NCBI GenBank assembly: GCA_036971475.1
Contig: JBAIZL010000376.1
Location: 6,051,001 to 6,115,000 of the forward strand
Origin: Prosapia bicincta
Lineage: Eukaryota > Arthropoda > Insecta > Hemiptera > Cercopidae
Direction of reading: 5' to 3'
DNA length: 64,000 nt
The translations under genes and the position numbers were made by a program. The notes under the pieces were generated by a model. That model saw only the letters and a program-made list of their open reading frames with translations. It was not told the origin of the DNA and made no database searches. Positions 1-14,297 of this stretch are shown piece after piece (positions within the stretch are counted from its first letter, which is position 1; every line of letters starts with the position of its first letter).

Positions 1-270
1 AAGCGCGCAAATTTATTACCTCCTCCCATTCACGTTACGCTCCAATTATATCACCAACCAACCCCTACTATCTCACGTAACGGTCTTTAACGGAAAATTA
101 ACGTATTTCTAAAAAAACACCTGCCACTTACACTAACGCACAACCGCGCACAAGCGCGCACATGTTATACCTCCTCCCATTCACGTTACCCTCCAATCAT
201 CGCTGAAACCAACCCCTAGTACCTCACGTAATCGTTTTTTAACGGAAAATTAACGTATTTTCATCAAAAC
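1..270. repeat. Tandem pair of a 151-bp repeat
   Basis: Two diverged copies, starting at 1 and 152, share the landmarks AAGCGCGCA, CCTCCTCCCATTCACGTTAC and AACGGAAAATTAACGTATTT in the same order and spacing. The first copy may continue to the left of the window. No coding potential is seen. The family is not recognised. Confidence 0.8.
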
Positions 271-496
271 CATCTGTTTGTGGCAAAGCGGCGGTTTACT
301 ATCTACTCTTAGGTAGTAGAATACGTGAATGTAACTATTTTATTAATGTTTATACCGAATGTGACCAGTGCGTGGAATACGAACAAGTTTTCTGGCCAGT
401 GTGATAAGTGTGTATTCCACGGTGCATGTAAGTACAAGCTATTAGTTTATATAATTATAATAATTATTGGTCCTCCGAAACTATTGTTACCAAACA

Positions 497-1321
497 GAGT
501 TGTCTACCCGTTACAGCCACTTGTAAGAAGAAGAATAAGTAGGAGTAGCTAGAAGTTATAGGACTAATCAAAGGACATATTATTATATGGTATTAACAAT
601 AGGAAAACGTTACTGTAGAGTAGTGTACATGAAGTAAACTTGCTTCAAGAATGGGCAAAGAGTGTTGTCTACCCGTTACAGCCACTTGTAAGAAGAAGAA
701 TAAGTAGGAGTAGCTAGAAGTTATAGAACAAATAAAAGGACATATTATTATATGGTATTAACAATAGGAAAACGTTACTGTAGAGTAGTGTACATGAAGT
801 AAACTTGCTTCAAGCCTGGGCAAAGAGTGTTGTCTACCCGTTACAGCCACTTGTAAGAAGTAGAATAAGTAGGAGTAGCTAGAAGTTATAGAACAAATAA
901 AAGGACATATTATTATATGGTATTAACAATAGGAAAACGTTATTGTAGAGTAGTGTACATGAAGTAAACTTGCTTCAAGCCTGGGCAAAGAGTGTTGTCT
1001 ACCCGTTACAGCCACTTGTAAGAAGAAGAATAAGTAGGAGTAGCTAGAAGTTATAGAACAAATAAAAGGACATTTTATTATATGGTATTAACAATAGGAA
1101 AACGTTACTGTAGAGTAGTGTACATGAAGTAAACTTGCTTCAAGCCTGGGCAAAGAGTGTTGTCTACCCGTTACAGCCACTTGTAAGAAGAAGAATAAGT
1201 AGGAGTAGCTAGAAGTTATAGAACAAATAAAAGGACATATTATTATATGGTATTAACAATAGGAAAACGTTACTGTAGGGTAGTGTACATGAAGTAAACT
1301 TGCTTCAAGCCTGGGCAAGGA
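497..1321 (+). repeat. 165-bp satellite, five head-to-tail units
   Basis: The landmark TGTCTACCCG recurs at 501, 666, 831, 996 and 1161, so the period is exactly 165 bp. Units differ by only a few bases; the first unit has the most differences. The array stops sharply near 1321. Near-identity points to recent tandem amplification or gene conversion. No conserved reading frame is evident. Confidence 0.95.
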
Positions 1322-2640
1322 GATATGATTACTCATTAATCTGACGAAGTGTATATTTAGGAAAATTTAAATGTTTCTTAGCAACATACAAAACGTTCTA
1401 AGCGTTGTTTCCTTACATTATAAATCTCATTCCACGAGAGTTTATTTTTTAACCTTCTACTTAACAAAGTAGAAGAGTTATATATTCATAATTCTCTGTT
1501 AAGGATTTAATGAAACGGAAGGTTATACGATAGTTAAGGTAATACAAACAAAGTTGAAAGCATAGAATAAACTCGAACATCGGATGTATAGAGGTTAAGA
1601 AATTAAATGCGTCTACAAGCAGAGTTGTAAGCAATTACACTGATAAGAAAATATAACACACCTGCTGAGATGAAACAATTTTAAATATTTGATTAAAGCT
1701 TAATAACATTTGAAATTGCAAGTAATTTTCTATATATATTGTTGTATTATTTCAGCTTTATTTTAATATAATGCCATTAATTTGAAAATTTATTAATATA
1801 AATATACTGTGGAGAGTTTAAAATGTGAAACTATGCATTTCGGCTCAATGAATCAATGGGATAGGCCTAATATGTTTTGTTAGTAGTTATAACAAAGCTG
1901 CAATCTTTAATATATATTTATCATATGTTTAAAAGCTAATTTAATTTTTAAAATAGCCTGATATATATTTTAGTCATATAAGGTAACTAACTATTTCAAG
2001 ACGTAGAATTATGTTAATAATAAAATTTCAAATTTCTTAGAATGAATGTATATGTATTCAGAAAGATATAGCAACAATAAACATATTAAACACAAAATAA
2101 ATAAAACTAAATTTACAATAAAAACTCAGTTAATAGATATTGTTAAGAACTGACATTCGTTTCTTCGCGTTAAATATTTAAATTCCATCAAGAGATAGTA
2201 CAATAGCAAAATTATATAAGAGGCTATCGGTATAATTATTTAGGTTTTATATATTTATTTGTTTTTTTAGTGATTTAAAGTAGAGTTAGGAACAATTATT
2301 ACTTAAAGAAAAATCCTACTATAATAAAGTTATTGTTTTCCTAACATTGTTTAGATTATTGGATCCAATTGATAATGTAGCCTTCGTTATTTAATTTCTA
2401 TTGTTAAAATGTTACTAGATTCTAAAATTGAAAATGTTTCTAAAGTCCACAGGAACCATTGATTCTGTAAGGTACACTGCAAATTAAAAAAAAAAAAAAA
2501 CTGGATACCACAGGTGCATAAAAAAACATGTTTACGGTAGACAACAAAATTACAGTAAGGGGACAAAGGTAGAGTAGAAGCTAACAAAATACAAGGGGTA
2601 AAAAAATGAGAAAATGATAACAGTGGAGGAGAAAAGACGC
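1322..2640. other. AT-rich stretch without a recognisable gene
   Basis: Both strands were read. Only short AT-rich frames and homopolymer runs occur, with no domain, RNA gene or repeat that I can name. Confidence 0.5.
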
Positions 2641-2702
2641 TCATGGACTTAGGGGTGAGGTTAGAGATAAGACGAATACGTGGCTGTGTATTTTATACAT
2701 TG

Positions 2703-2856
<154 letters not shown>

Positions 2857-2859
2857 GTC

Positions 2860-5206
2860 TATTTATGTGTGTTTATTGCGGTTTTTACAACACCTAAACT
2901 TCCCCACAGTCCCTATACTACTGTCTCGATCCAATCGTCTTCTGTTCAGTTTCTTTCTGATTTAATTTTTTTAATCTCCTTCTCTAGTTATCTGAAGGAT
3001 ATTGTTATTATTCCGGGCCTATTAATGATTTATTATAAAAAAACTATTAAAACTATTTCCACAGTTTACTATACCTAGTAGTTCTAAATAATTCACTATT
3101 TTTTCTACAATAATAGAGTAGATTATAGGTTTCAAATTATGTAACTTTAATGGTTTTCATAGATGCTCTCTTTAAAAAAATAGAATTTTCATAATGCTGT
3201 GTGACTAGAAAAATCAATAGCCTTACACATACCCTTATTAACACAAAAATAAAGCGTAGAATCGTTTCAGGAATGGTGTCCCGTAGCAGTTGTGTAATAC
3301 TATTTCTTAATAAATCGTTCTTAATTTTGGTTGGATTTATTTTGGAGTTAATATGAGTTTTCCTTAACAGGTGGTATTTTGTAAGGAAAATAAAATCCAC
3401 AGGAAGAAATTATATAATGGATCACCGCATGAATTGATTTGTACTCAAAGTAGACCCTTTAGAGTTCATAAAGTTATGGATATATAATTGAAGGTTTAGA
3501 TGGGATTAGGTTTGGCACTAAAGAAATATGGCATTGATCTTCTGGAATTGTGAGTAAGGGATAGGTATGAGATAGCGTGGATAGGCTAGATTTCCTGTAT
3601 TACTACTTTTTATAAATAATTAGTAATATACTATTGTTTTTTACTTGTTTTAAACATTATCGCTTTACTCATAAATTATTTTGACTACTATTGCAAGACT
3701 TCTGTAACAACCTGGATTTATTTATGTATAGGCTGTTCTAATTTAAAAACAAATAATGCATGAAAACTAAACCTGTAGTAATTTAATTATCAATCTTAAA
3801 ATATTATCATCTTTTCAAATTTAAACGCCAGTCTCTTGGAAATAGCTTGCAATATTCACTACGGAAACCCTATGAATGACGTTTTCTAAAATTAATAATA
3901 TTTATTTAACCCCCAGAGTTGGGACTGTTTTTATAGCGCGAGTGGTGGCACAAGGTGTTTTTCTCCAGGTCCTAAAATAATTGACAACAATGCAAAATTA
4001 AGTACATTTTAGGGTTCTACATTTAACATACAATCATAAAATCATGTTTTTTACCTAATGAATTGCAAAAAAATCAAAAAAACATCAAAACATTGTCTTT
4101 AAACCTTGCTTGAGATGGGAGCGGTTGTAAGTTCCAAAGTATATTTTTGTATTTGCTTATAAAGGCCATTTTTCCATATTTTCGTAAAACGATTGCAATT
4201 TTTAATCTCTCTGCCAAAGGAATTTCTTATATATCATCAATGTAGTTCAATAAGAACAGAGACTCCGGGACTTGAGCTTTATCTTCTTGGCATTCGACTA
4301 CTTTGCTATCCCTTCTTTTCGTGACTTCCAATATCTTGCAATATAACAAAACCATTGTCATGATCAATATAGATTTCTAAATTTTCTTCTACACCACTGT
4401 TGGTTAATCAAAAATTAACCTTCTCACAAATGAACTGTTACGCCTATGAACATCTCATAAAGTAGCCAAATGTTGCTACTCGTTCCGCACTATATAGTAT
4501 CTTATTTTTTATTTTTCCTTCTTTAAGATCCATTTTAAAATTAATGCACACTTCAATATTTTTGAACATTCACAAGAGCCAAATAAATAAAATATATAAC
4601 TACTGACGTAGAAAAATCAAAGTCAATAATGACGAAATTCAAAGAGCGAGATGTGGTTCACGGATGTTTACTCCGAGATCTTAGTCACACGGAAAAAGGC
4701 ACTTGGATGAATTCTCTGTGTCGTTTTACTAATCACTCTTTAGTTTTACAAGAAACTAAATAATAACGTGTAAAACGAGTAATGTGTGATTGTTCATAGA
4801 AAGTGTCTCATACATTATACCGAGTTTGGTGAATGCCGGTCTCGCGTTATTAATGTTATTCAACACTTTCTTAGAAACACGGAGAAGAACTTCACTATGC
4901 CAACTCTGACTCGTTAATACTTACAATTTGAGTTATTTTAAAGATTGAGTAAATTAAAAGGTATTATCGTATTTTGAAAACAAAACCTGATATTTTTTAA
5001 CAAAATATTTTAAACAATTTATATTTTACCAACTATTTAAAAATATGTCACGTTTCAAATATTTGTGTTATTTTCTTGGTAAAATAATACGCCAAAACTA
5101 GTAAAAAAAACAAAATCTGAAGATAAATTGCCAACTTGTATATATAACTAAGTGTTGGACGAAATTGCTATCGATTTCAAGATGAAGACAGTTATACTGC
5201 ATTTAG

Positions 5207-5244
<38 letters not shown>

Positions 5245-6394
5245 TTTTTAATATATAAATAAATAGATAAATATAAATTTATATATATATATACACATAT
5301 GTATATATTATAAAACCAGAAGTGTTCACATAAATACTGTAATTTACGCTTCAAAATTATATAAAGACTCTATAGTTTCAGTAAGAATTGAGTAAATTCT
5401 TTTTTTTTAAAGGTTTATAGTTAGAGAAAGTTAACAAAAGGGTTCTTCAATGTCTTTTTTAATCATCAAAAACCTATATTTGTTGATTTTATTTGGTACA
5501 TGTTGGTAAATATATATTTCATCATCAATTGTATTATTATTAAAATGTTAGTAATCATTTGTTAATTAGTTTCATTATTTATTATATACTTATTTGAACA
5601 TTCGTCGAAGTTTTATTTGAATAATGGCTGTTGCAATTGGTGGACAATGTAGTTGTTAAGCTCTGCAAAGTTTACTTGGTCTCACAACTTCCATTATCCT
5701 CTACGTTATGCACGGAAAAGACATCCGTTCTAGGAAATACGCGAGAAAATTATTCAAAGACCCTCAAGACATAGCTTAGGAAAAGATCGATTGTAGAGCT
5801 ACGACTTTCGACAGATATCTGCAAAATTATACGAGCGCTATATTAAATGTAATAACGGAAAAATCAACAATGAAAGAGGACATTAGTAAACAATATATAT
5901 CAATTCTTTTTTCGTTTATAATACACGAAATTGAATGATTTTCCAACCTTTACAGAACAAATTTTAGCCTTTATAAAGTGGTTTGGTAGAAGTAGTTTTA
6001 AATCTTTTGAAAATCCTTCATTTTATTACCTATGTTTTAAATAATTACTAATTTAAACTATATTTTTAAATAATATATTTTTTAATCAAATTTTAAAAGT
6101 AAGTAGGTTTTGTAAACTTTGCTTATTATAACTTTTAAAAATGAAATTCAATCATATACTCGAAACATACCGAAGTTAAACATAATAATTTTTACTTTTA
6201 AATATTGGTACACTTGAATAACTGTAGTAAGCTTTAAATTCGGTCAGCGGTATGATCCAGAGTGAGATGGAAACTCCTGAATCGAACGTTCTCGGTGATA
6301 CTGAGTTTACACATTAATTTGCAACCTCTATACTACAACGCTACTACAAACGTTACTTTGGAGAAATTATCCTTTTTAAAATTAAAAAAAAATT

Positions 6395-6435
<41 letters not shown>

Positions 6436-7020
6436 CCCACGTTCAGTAACATAATCTCAATTATTTTCATTATAGATAGTTTTTTCCCAACTGATTTAGA
6501 TAGCAGCAAAAACGATATATTTTTTTTAGAGACAAACAAATAAAAAATTACATTTTTCACTACAAGTACACATACCTTCTGTTGGCCATCATAATATCCA
6601 AGTAATGCGTTGACAATGAAGAAAATAGTGGTGATTGTAGGTATAGAAATGAGCAAAACTGGAAGAACATGTGACTGGATTTTGATAGTGGACACTGTAA
6701 ATTAGTTGTCTAATTTTTTGTATACGGTTTTGAAACCCATTGAATGGTAAATATATTTATACGGCATTTTAATGTGCTTATTCCTTTGAGAGACCTTTAC
6801 AAATTTGATTGTGTTAATACTATAAACATTTGGGTTAAATAGCTGTGGGTGTGTGTGTCTTTGATTGTGTGTGCGTCTGTGAATTTGTCTATTATAAACT
6901 GAATATTTATAAAACAATAATGAAAAAAGAAATCCTGTGAAGAGTTGTATGTAAAACTAATATACAAAAATCATTTATATGTTATAACAGTAATATTTAC
7001 TTTCTTCCTTGAAAAAGATT
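2860..7020. other. Gene-free AT-rich DNA with two (TA)n tracts
   Basis: No protein domain or RNA gene is recognised. (TA)n tracts lie at 5209-5241 and 6399-6434, with shorter TA-rich sequence at 5278-5301. Short frames running into the TA tracts are artefacts. Confidence 0.5.
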
Positions 7021-7025
7021 TAAAT

Positions 7026-7480
7026 TTATGTAACAATACAAAATGAATTGTTAAAATGTTGCTAAGCAAACGACAAGTTTAGATTAAATTAGTATGGAAT
7101 TGAGTTCATCGCCAGATGCTTCTGAAAAGGGTAGGTATTTTTTCTTCATCTTGAATAATAAAAATAAACAATTTATACAGTTGTTGTGGCTTGCTGATAT
7201 TAGACTTAAACTCGTTTATACGACTTTCCCTCTAAAACTTGTAGACTTTGATATCGGTCAGATTAGCACTGCTTGATCAATGGTAGCTGCAGACCACGGT
7301 TTACTTCGGTAGCAAGGCTGGCGCCTATTATTTGGGCCTGGAGGCCTGACTGGAACTTGTATACAGGTTCATCGTCTTCTTAGTCAGGATACAAGGTCCT
7401 CCCATGGTTGTAGGTCTGCATAAGTCTCCGGTCCAAACTAATGTGACGTGCTGGGAGGGACTAGGTCAGTCGATGGAAAA
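7026..7480 (-). repeat. Dispersed repeat family X, copy X1
   Basis: The reverse complement aligns with 10190-10480 and 28200-28450. Shared blocks in order are TTGTGGCTTGCTG, an AGAAGCA block, GTCGTTTGCTTAGCAAC and GTATTGTT. Copies are strongly diverged. This is the right-hand part of the family in reverse orientation. It may be an old DNA transposon; no terminal repeat or transposase was identified. Confidence 0.65.
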
Positions 7481-9400
7481 ACTCTAATGGCCTGTTGAAT
7501 ATAAATTAGGTATCTAATTATTGATTTTAGAGCTTAGGTTTTTCTCCGTTATATTGGTAGGTCGTAGATTTATTGTCTTGTCTATGTAATATAATCATAA
7601 TTCCCTTATTAAAAATATGTTTTCAAATCCTATTCCTAGTTGAAAAATATAGTCATAATAAAAATGATATAGACTCTGAGATGATCGGAGAGTATAGTGG
7701 ATATGATGAAGAAAAAAACCGACAGAAATTATCTCTTATTTTGTTTCAACAATTTCATTTCTTAAAATTAATATCTAACACTACATTTCCTAAGCTTATC
7801 GTATAGCTTTTGTTAGAATTATTAATAATAGAATCCGAATATATAAAACTTGAACAATAGAAAGAGATCAAATTTAAATAAAACTATTGCCTTAAATCTG
7901 TAGAGGTTGTTTGAATAAAACCGCTACTAATTTATAGAGGCCATTTAAAAGATAAGCGTGGGCTATACGAGTAATATATACGTAAAGGAATATATACATA
8001 AGTAATCATTTTTTCAGATTTTGTTTGGGATCCGTCTTTTAAACTGTAATAGAAACAATTATTTCGACAAAATAACTTATTGAAGACCTAAACTGTGTTC
8101 CTAGCTTTTGTTGTAATTATTAGGTTGTCATTATAAATTATAAATACCTGGGAAGTATTCTAAATAAAAGGTAGTTCTTCCTGAGAGTATTAAATTATTA
8201 TTCTGAACGTATTGTTATCATAATAAACTATCCGGAAATACTTCTTGTATTTCAAAGCAGTTGAAAATATCTTCTGAGAAGTTTGTTCGGTGTAATTCAT
8301 TCAACAACAAAGTTGACATCTCAACATTCTATTTGGATTTGGCGATTGAATAATTTTATGACAAGAACACTTTTAATTAACTTACATTTACTCCTAATTC
8401 AGGGTCCTACTTAGATTTTGAAAATAAAATCCATCACAACTCAAATATTACGAAAGATATAACAATAAACTAAACAAGGAATTAATAAATATTATGTATA
8501 TTACCAAACATAAAAGATCGTATGCTATTGTGTTTCTATAAGTGTATCCCCTTACTATATTATTCAAGTTGTGTTTGACGGTCAAATAATACAATAAAAT
8601 ATTACAGATTATTCCCACTTTAAAGTTTATATTGTTTCTTCAAACACAGGTTTTATACCATGTAAAAATCAATCAAGAATATAAAATAATAAGAAAGAGA
8701 TGATGTGGAGATCAATGCACTACATTAATTACCTTAAAGATTTTATTTTTGTTGAATATTTCAATCAAAGTTATTCCTATATAAGTAGGTATAATACAGT
8801 CAGATATATGTTGAATATGCTTCATGTGTTGCCCAGGGTAAAGAGGCTGCTGTAATATTCGTATTTACTCTTAGTGTTTGTGATGAACAAATACCTAGTA
8901 AATGAATAGTTAAGAAAGTGCATCATTTGCCATCTTCCATTTTTAACAAATTGTGAATAATTATTTGTTTTCTTTAATTATATTATTCACGCTATTCAAC
9001 TATCTGACTGTTTAGTATAAAGCCTATTTCTAAAATTGTCCAGTCCACAAATAAAATTATACAGTTTAATAATGTCAGTTTATAATAACGAAAAAGAAAC
9101 ATTAATAATGTAAACTATTTATCTCTCTAATGGATCTCGTCACAGAAGTAATTATTTTCCGAAATAGAGAAAACACTAACCAGGGGGGTCCCTGTGCACT
9201 TGCCTCTCTGGACGGGCCAGTTTGTATCCAGAAACTAATTAGAATAGTGGTATAATTTTAATTTATAGTTTATAATTGAACACCAATATATAGGCCTATT
9301 AAGTCAATAATTAGCACCTAGGTTGTCTGGTTTCGAAGAACGTTACTTTTTCATGTTTTGCACAATATAATATTGATTATATATATTGAAGATATATTAA
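7481..9400. other. AT-rich stretch without a recognisable gene
   Basis: Only short low-complexity frames are present. I found no motif, splice-supported exon or structured RNA I could name. Confidence 0.45.
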
Positions 9401-9407
9401 TTTCAAT

Positions 9408-10480
9408 ATGAAATGTCTTTTTTGCTTGGAAATAAATTTATCTAAAAATACAGAGCCTCCTAATTCCCAGAGACGGCGAAGGTATTCATACCCAAATAAT
9501 GACAACGATGCCTTAATAATTGTTAGCTCAACTATTAACAGATCACGACCAAGCAGAGCATTGTTACCGATACATATGGCCTTCCTACTAGGCGAATTGG
9601 CTTGATTTAATGTCTTACCGATAGCTTTGCAATTAATTTCAGTTATCAGTCATCGATATTTGGACTATCATACCTAGGGATAAGACACTACCTTTTACTA
9701 GTATAGGATATTGTGACAAACATGTTTTTCCTAAATTTTTGTTATATGACTTTCATTTTTTTGCAAAAATGTTCAATAGGAAAATAATTTGGAATGCTCT
9801 TAAGGAGAAAATAAGAATTTTAGGTTGTAAACCAAGAGTTCATGAAGATTTTTTAACAACTTTTTTATCATGTAAAAAAAATGTAGATGAAATTCAAATC
9901 AAAATGCCTGTGACTAAAAAACTTTGCACTTATCAGAAAACAGTTTTGGAATGATTTCAATTTTATAGATGAATATAGCAACAACAATATATAGTTACAG
10001 GCGAGTAGAGTGTTTCCAGCGACGGGTCTAGTGCCCAGCAGGTCCCAGTAGTTCGGACCGGTACAGTTAATCAGACCCAAAACCATACCAAGACTTTGTA
10101 TTTCCAGGCCTGAGAAGACACGTATACTGTATACAAGTTCAAGACATGCCTCTTAACCAATTAATAATCCCCAGGCTAACTACAGAACTAATCCTTGCAC
10201 TGCGGCGGCCATTGACCAGGTAGGGGGTCGTCTAACATATCTATGTCTAAAGTCTCGTTCAAACAAGGTAAATCCCGTAGTTGGCTAGCAAGTTACACAG
10301 CAGATGACAATCACTTTATAACCTATTTATTGTTATTAGTTAGGATAAAGGAAAATGACTTGCATTTTTAGAAGCAATTTCCCATGAAGTCAGTTCCACA
10401 TTATTTGAATATAAATTTGTCGTTTGCTTAGCAACATTTTAACATTTGGTTTAGTATTGTTGGAAATGTAAACTATTTTA
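9408..10480 (+). repeat. Dispersed repeat family X, copy X2 (longest copy)
   Basis: The left part (9470-9690) aligns with copy X4 at 29735-30060 through CCCAAATAATGAC, TTACCGATA and ATTTCAGTTATCAGTC. The right part (9690-10480) aligns with X3 at 27690-28450. The two short frames inside (9408-9605 and 9739-9954) are best read as decayed repeat sequence. The segment around 9745-9870 shows YDFHF followed about 27 residues later by a KPRV motif. Both recur in X3, so the family may once have encoded a protein. The family is not identified. Confidence 0.65.
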
Positions 10481-10525
10481 ACTAAAATAGATAATAACTA
10501 ATATCGTAATTATAATTGACTGGGG

Positions 10526-10740
10526 GCTCGTAGCAGCAATTGCTGATTCTTATTTTTCCAATAAAATGAAATGAAATAGTATTAACTATTTAATTTAGTT
10601 ACTTTTTAATATTTCAAATATTACTCGTGGCACGTAGCATCAAATACTGATTCGTTTTTTATTGCAATTAGATAAAAGGAAATACTCACTGTTAAATACT
10701 TTTTAATAATTTAAATAATATTTCAATAATTTTATTTAAA
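10526..10740 (+). repeat. Diverged tandem pair, about 107 bp
   Basis: CTCGTAGCAGCAATTGCTGATTC at 10526 is echoed near 10633 as a similar CACGTAGCATC...CTGATTC block, and both are followed by ACTTTTTAAT-type sequence. The rest of 10741-12200 is AT-rich with nothing recognisable. Confidence 0.45.
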
Positions 10741-12214
10741 TATCAATACATTTTATGCTCATTACTTTCATCCGAAACCTAATAAGGCATTATTTATCAA
10801 GTATTATAATGAAATATAATTAAAATAAATACTGGGGCACTCGCTTCCTGCATATCACACTAGTAGCAAAACTACCAATTCTTTAAAATATTCTAATTAT
10901 TGTAGGCTATGCTATTATTTTAGGAACTTTTAAGTTTGACTATTAATAATATATATTCAAATATCTGCATTGAATATCCTTGGGAGGTTTGTGATATGGT
11001 GCAACCAAGATCTATATAGATATATATACAATGATTTTCAATACGCTAGTCAAATTGAGGAAAGAGAATCAATTCTCAAATCTGGGAATAGAATCATAAT
11101 CGCTGGGAAGAATTTGTCTCAAAAGCAACTGTCGTGATGTCACGCTTATCAATAATGATTGAAAATACATCGGTGAATAGTCACATGATGCAGCTCAGTT
11201 CATATTTTCACCTACATTTAGTCGTATTTTTCCACTTTTAATCATTGAAAAGATTTCGACAACATTATATAGAGGAATTATTTTATTTCTGTAAAAAATA
11301 GTATTTCTTTGGGTAAACTAATATGATGTATGTTAATAGACTGCTTGTAGATATATTCAAATTAGTGATTGTCAACATTTATTTGCGAAACGGATATGAA
11401 TCTCTATGTATTGTAAAATGCAATTAACGGCTCCAGTAGTAAGTGCAGAATCCAAAAATACAGAATCGCATTTTATATAACTTAGTTTTGTTAAATTCGT
11501 TTTATTTGAAAGACGTTTTGTTTGTGTATTTTAGTTTCAATAGTTACATATACAATAATTTCTTTATTTTTCGTTATTATTAAAATGACAAACATTAAAA
11601 TACTTAAAAATATAGATAAGTGAGGAATTGTTGATACAAAATAAAAGGAAAATATTTAGGTTGAAAAGAGGTAATAAACTAAATCCCCTAAATAGTTTTC
11701 TATTCAGTTTAATGAGCTAAAATGCAAAAATAATATAATCTTTCGTGCTTTATAAATTTACTTCGGAGTCACGTTAGACATAGTGGTGACAAATCATATA
11801 GTTTAGGTGAAACGTTCCTAATCTTTAATTAAATCATAATTTTCTTCTTTGTTTTTAATTAATATTGTAATTAATTAATGATACAGATTTAAACGCCATA
11901 AAGTTAATGGGTTCCACTGAACGTTGGTAGAAATATCAAATAAACATTTGCAAAAGGCTTTAATCTAAGTTGTATTATACTTGACCCACGATCGCTCGCT
12001 TCGTTAGGCGAGCCCTAAAAAAATAGCGTAAAGGAAATTGTTTACTATTTTGCACTAAAGTTTTGAGAGCTATTTTGTGTCGTTGACCTTATCTTACACG
12101 ATTTTTCATGTTCCATGACTGAGCGTTGTGGACCGATGTATAGAAGGCGGTAAAGTGTCGCGCCACAGTTCAGTTAGGGCTTCATACTTTCCCAAAATTA
12201 ACAAAAATTTCGTT

Positions 12215-12945
12215 ACGTTAGATTACACCATTACATTCAGATGATAAGTCGATACGGAACAGGAGATGATATCATCAAAACATCCAAACCAGAGGCGATA
12301 TCGTTCTACAACTTATCAAAGTAAGGTGATCACGTAGTTGATAGAATGAAGAAGGAATACTGAGTATATAGAGTGAGAAAGATAGGCAATGACTGTACAA
12401 ACGGGTTATTGAACTTGCCAACAATCGATGTTCAGATCATGTATATGGAAGCATTGGTACGAAAATTGCTAGAAGAATAATCATCTCTGAGTTAGCAAAT
12501 GCAATTGCAATAAACTTCTTTTGAAAAGAGCTTCAATTGAAAATTTGTCCATATCACTCTAGCCTAGTATGAAAAATGTAACTAGTCAAGAATGTCCGAT
12601 CAGAAGTCAAAATCCATGTAAAATTGTTACCAAATTATGCAACCATTTTTATTAAAAATTATTTATAATAGCCGAATTTATTCTTTTAAATTGTATTTAT
12701 AATACAACCTCATGTAAATTCAAGAACTATTTTACCTATGTAATATCTAACTGCTTGAATCGCAACCTACACAGAGTTTGGTATTCTTAAGAAAATCTTC
12801 GAGGAAAGGCCCCACGATATGCGCACTGTCAAATTAAGAAGAACCGATACACGAAAAGAAGGTACATGAATGTAAGAGATCAACCTGTAGAGATCATATA
12901 AAACCAAAGATCCTAATTTGCACGGTGTACCATGAAGTAACATAA
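12215..12945 (+). pseudogene. piggyBac-type transposase relic, C-terminal half
   Basis: Broken reading frames across this stretch resemble the C-terminal half of piggyBac transposases, DDD/DDE enzymes that cut and paste DNA at TTAA sites in the nucleus. Visible pieces in order are HSDDK near 12236, KPEAISFYNLSK near 12286 (the family's KP...YN.TKGGVD block), then VDRMKKEY near 12337. They are followed by a LLNL...VQIMYMEAL segment and a frame with ISELANAI. At 12880-12945 a CRDHIKPKILICTVYH segment matches the cysteine-rich zinc-binding tail, with at least one Cys lost. Several frameshifts and stops make it non-functional. The N-terminal half and terminal repeats were not found. The order of motifs makes the family call fairly secure even though identity is low. 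Confidence 0.7.
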
Positions 12946-12959
12946 AATGACGGCTAGTT

Positions 12960-13516
12960 TACTGGGCAACGCGTCGTTTAAATTCTCTTCATCTAACATT
13001 TCCTGTAAAATTGTTTTAAATATTTGCTTACTACTAAATGTTTCTAAAACTTTAAATTACATATTTCCTAATAATTTTGATCCTCAAAATTTAGTTTTAA
13101 ATAAAAATGTTTGCTATAATTAATGTTTTTTTTAAGTATTAGTGTTCCCCATACAAGTGACTATTTACGATACTAAACAGGGCGCGATTGATTGCGGGTT
13201 AATGGCAGGACAAATGAGCCGTGTAATTTGATGTATAGAACGGTTTAGTATTTCTTATCTTTTTTTTCTATATTCATCCTCTTTTTAAGGAGAGACCATT
13301 ACCTCAACAGTTTTATGTACCTAAACACAGACCATTTATTAAGAGAAAAATATTCTATATTTGCGACAAAAAGCTTACATTATTAAAATACAGTTACTAC
13401 ACTTTTATTATATTACTTCAAACACAATTTTCAATGTTACTTCATAGGTATAAAATCATATGATATTGGTACAAAACAAATTAACAAGATTTTTAAACAC
13501 GTATAAGGTATACATA

Positions 13517-13596
<80 letters not shown>

Positions 13597-14290
13597 AAAC
13601 ATGTAGACCTATATATAGCCTGTATATATTTGGTATATATGATATGAAGTGTTTAAAAGTAAAACAAATTTATAAACACAAAACCTAATGAACTGACTTA
13701 AATTTCGTTAAGGGGTTGACAAAACTGAAAGAAATCTTCTATGTAAATAAAAATGAATGTTTGTAAGTACTTTCGCATGTACCAGTACGTTTGTATGGAT
13801 CTTATGCATTACTAAACCACTGAACAGAAGTAAATGAAATTTAGAAGGATTGTTTAACATATTCCTAGGATAATTTGTTTGAGGTTTGGCCTAGATCCAT
13901 CCTCAGTGATTCGTCCAGAAGCTAGGGTGGTTTAAATACCGACCAAATAACAATTTTTTTTTAACATTTATTTTTCAAGTACCAAAGTAGCTTACATTAT
14001 GATTTTCTATATTATCCTTTTCTGAGTCAATTCATTGAAGTAATTCCAACCTTTGCTTGCCAAGCAACACTCAAAAAATTTAAAATCATTGGACTTAATT
14101 TTTAAAATCTATGCTTCTAACATTATCAGCTGTATGTCGCTTGCTCACGCGTCGAAAACCTTCCGATTTATTTATGTACGCACCAGAGAGAAAAACGAAA
14201 ATTATTGGATGCCTATATCAGAGTTTACTTCAATAAATAACATTCAATCAAGAACTTTTATTGTAACACTTTCCTTGATCGACTACTATA
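12960..14290. other. AT-rich stretch; compound (CT)n(TA)n at 13520-13594
   Basis: A clean CT tract (13520-13562) runs directly into a TA tract (13562-13594). Nothing else is recognised. The frame at 14053-14424 runs into the tail of the neighbouring retrotransposon and is not supported. Confidence 0.6.
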
Positions 14291-14297
14291 AGTTCAG

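Noticed and set aside
497..1321. CRISPR array
   Set aside because: Units are contiguous 165-bp copies without spacers, in a eukaryotic context.
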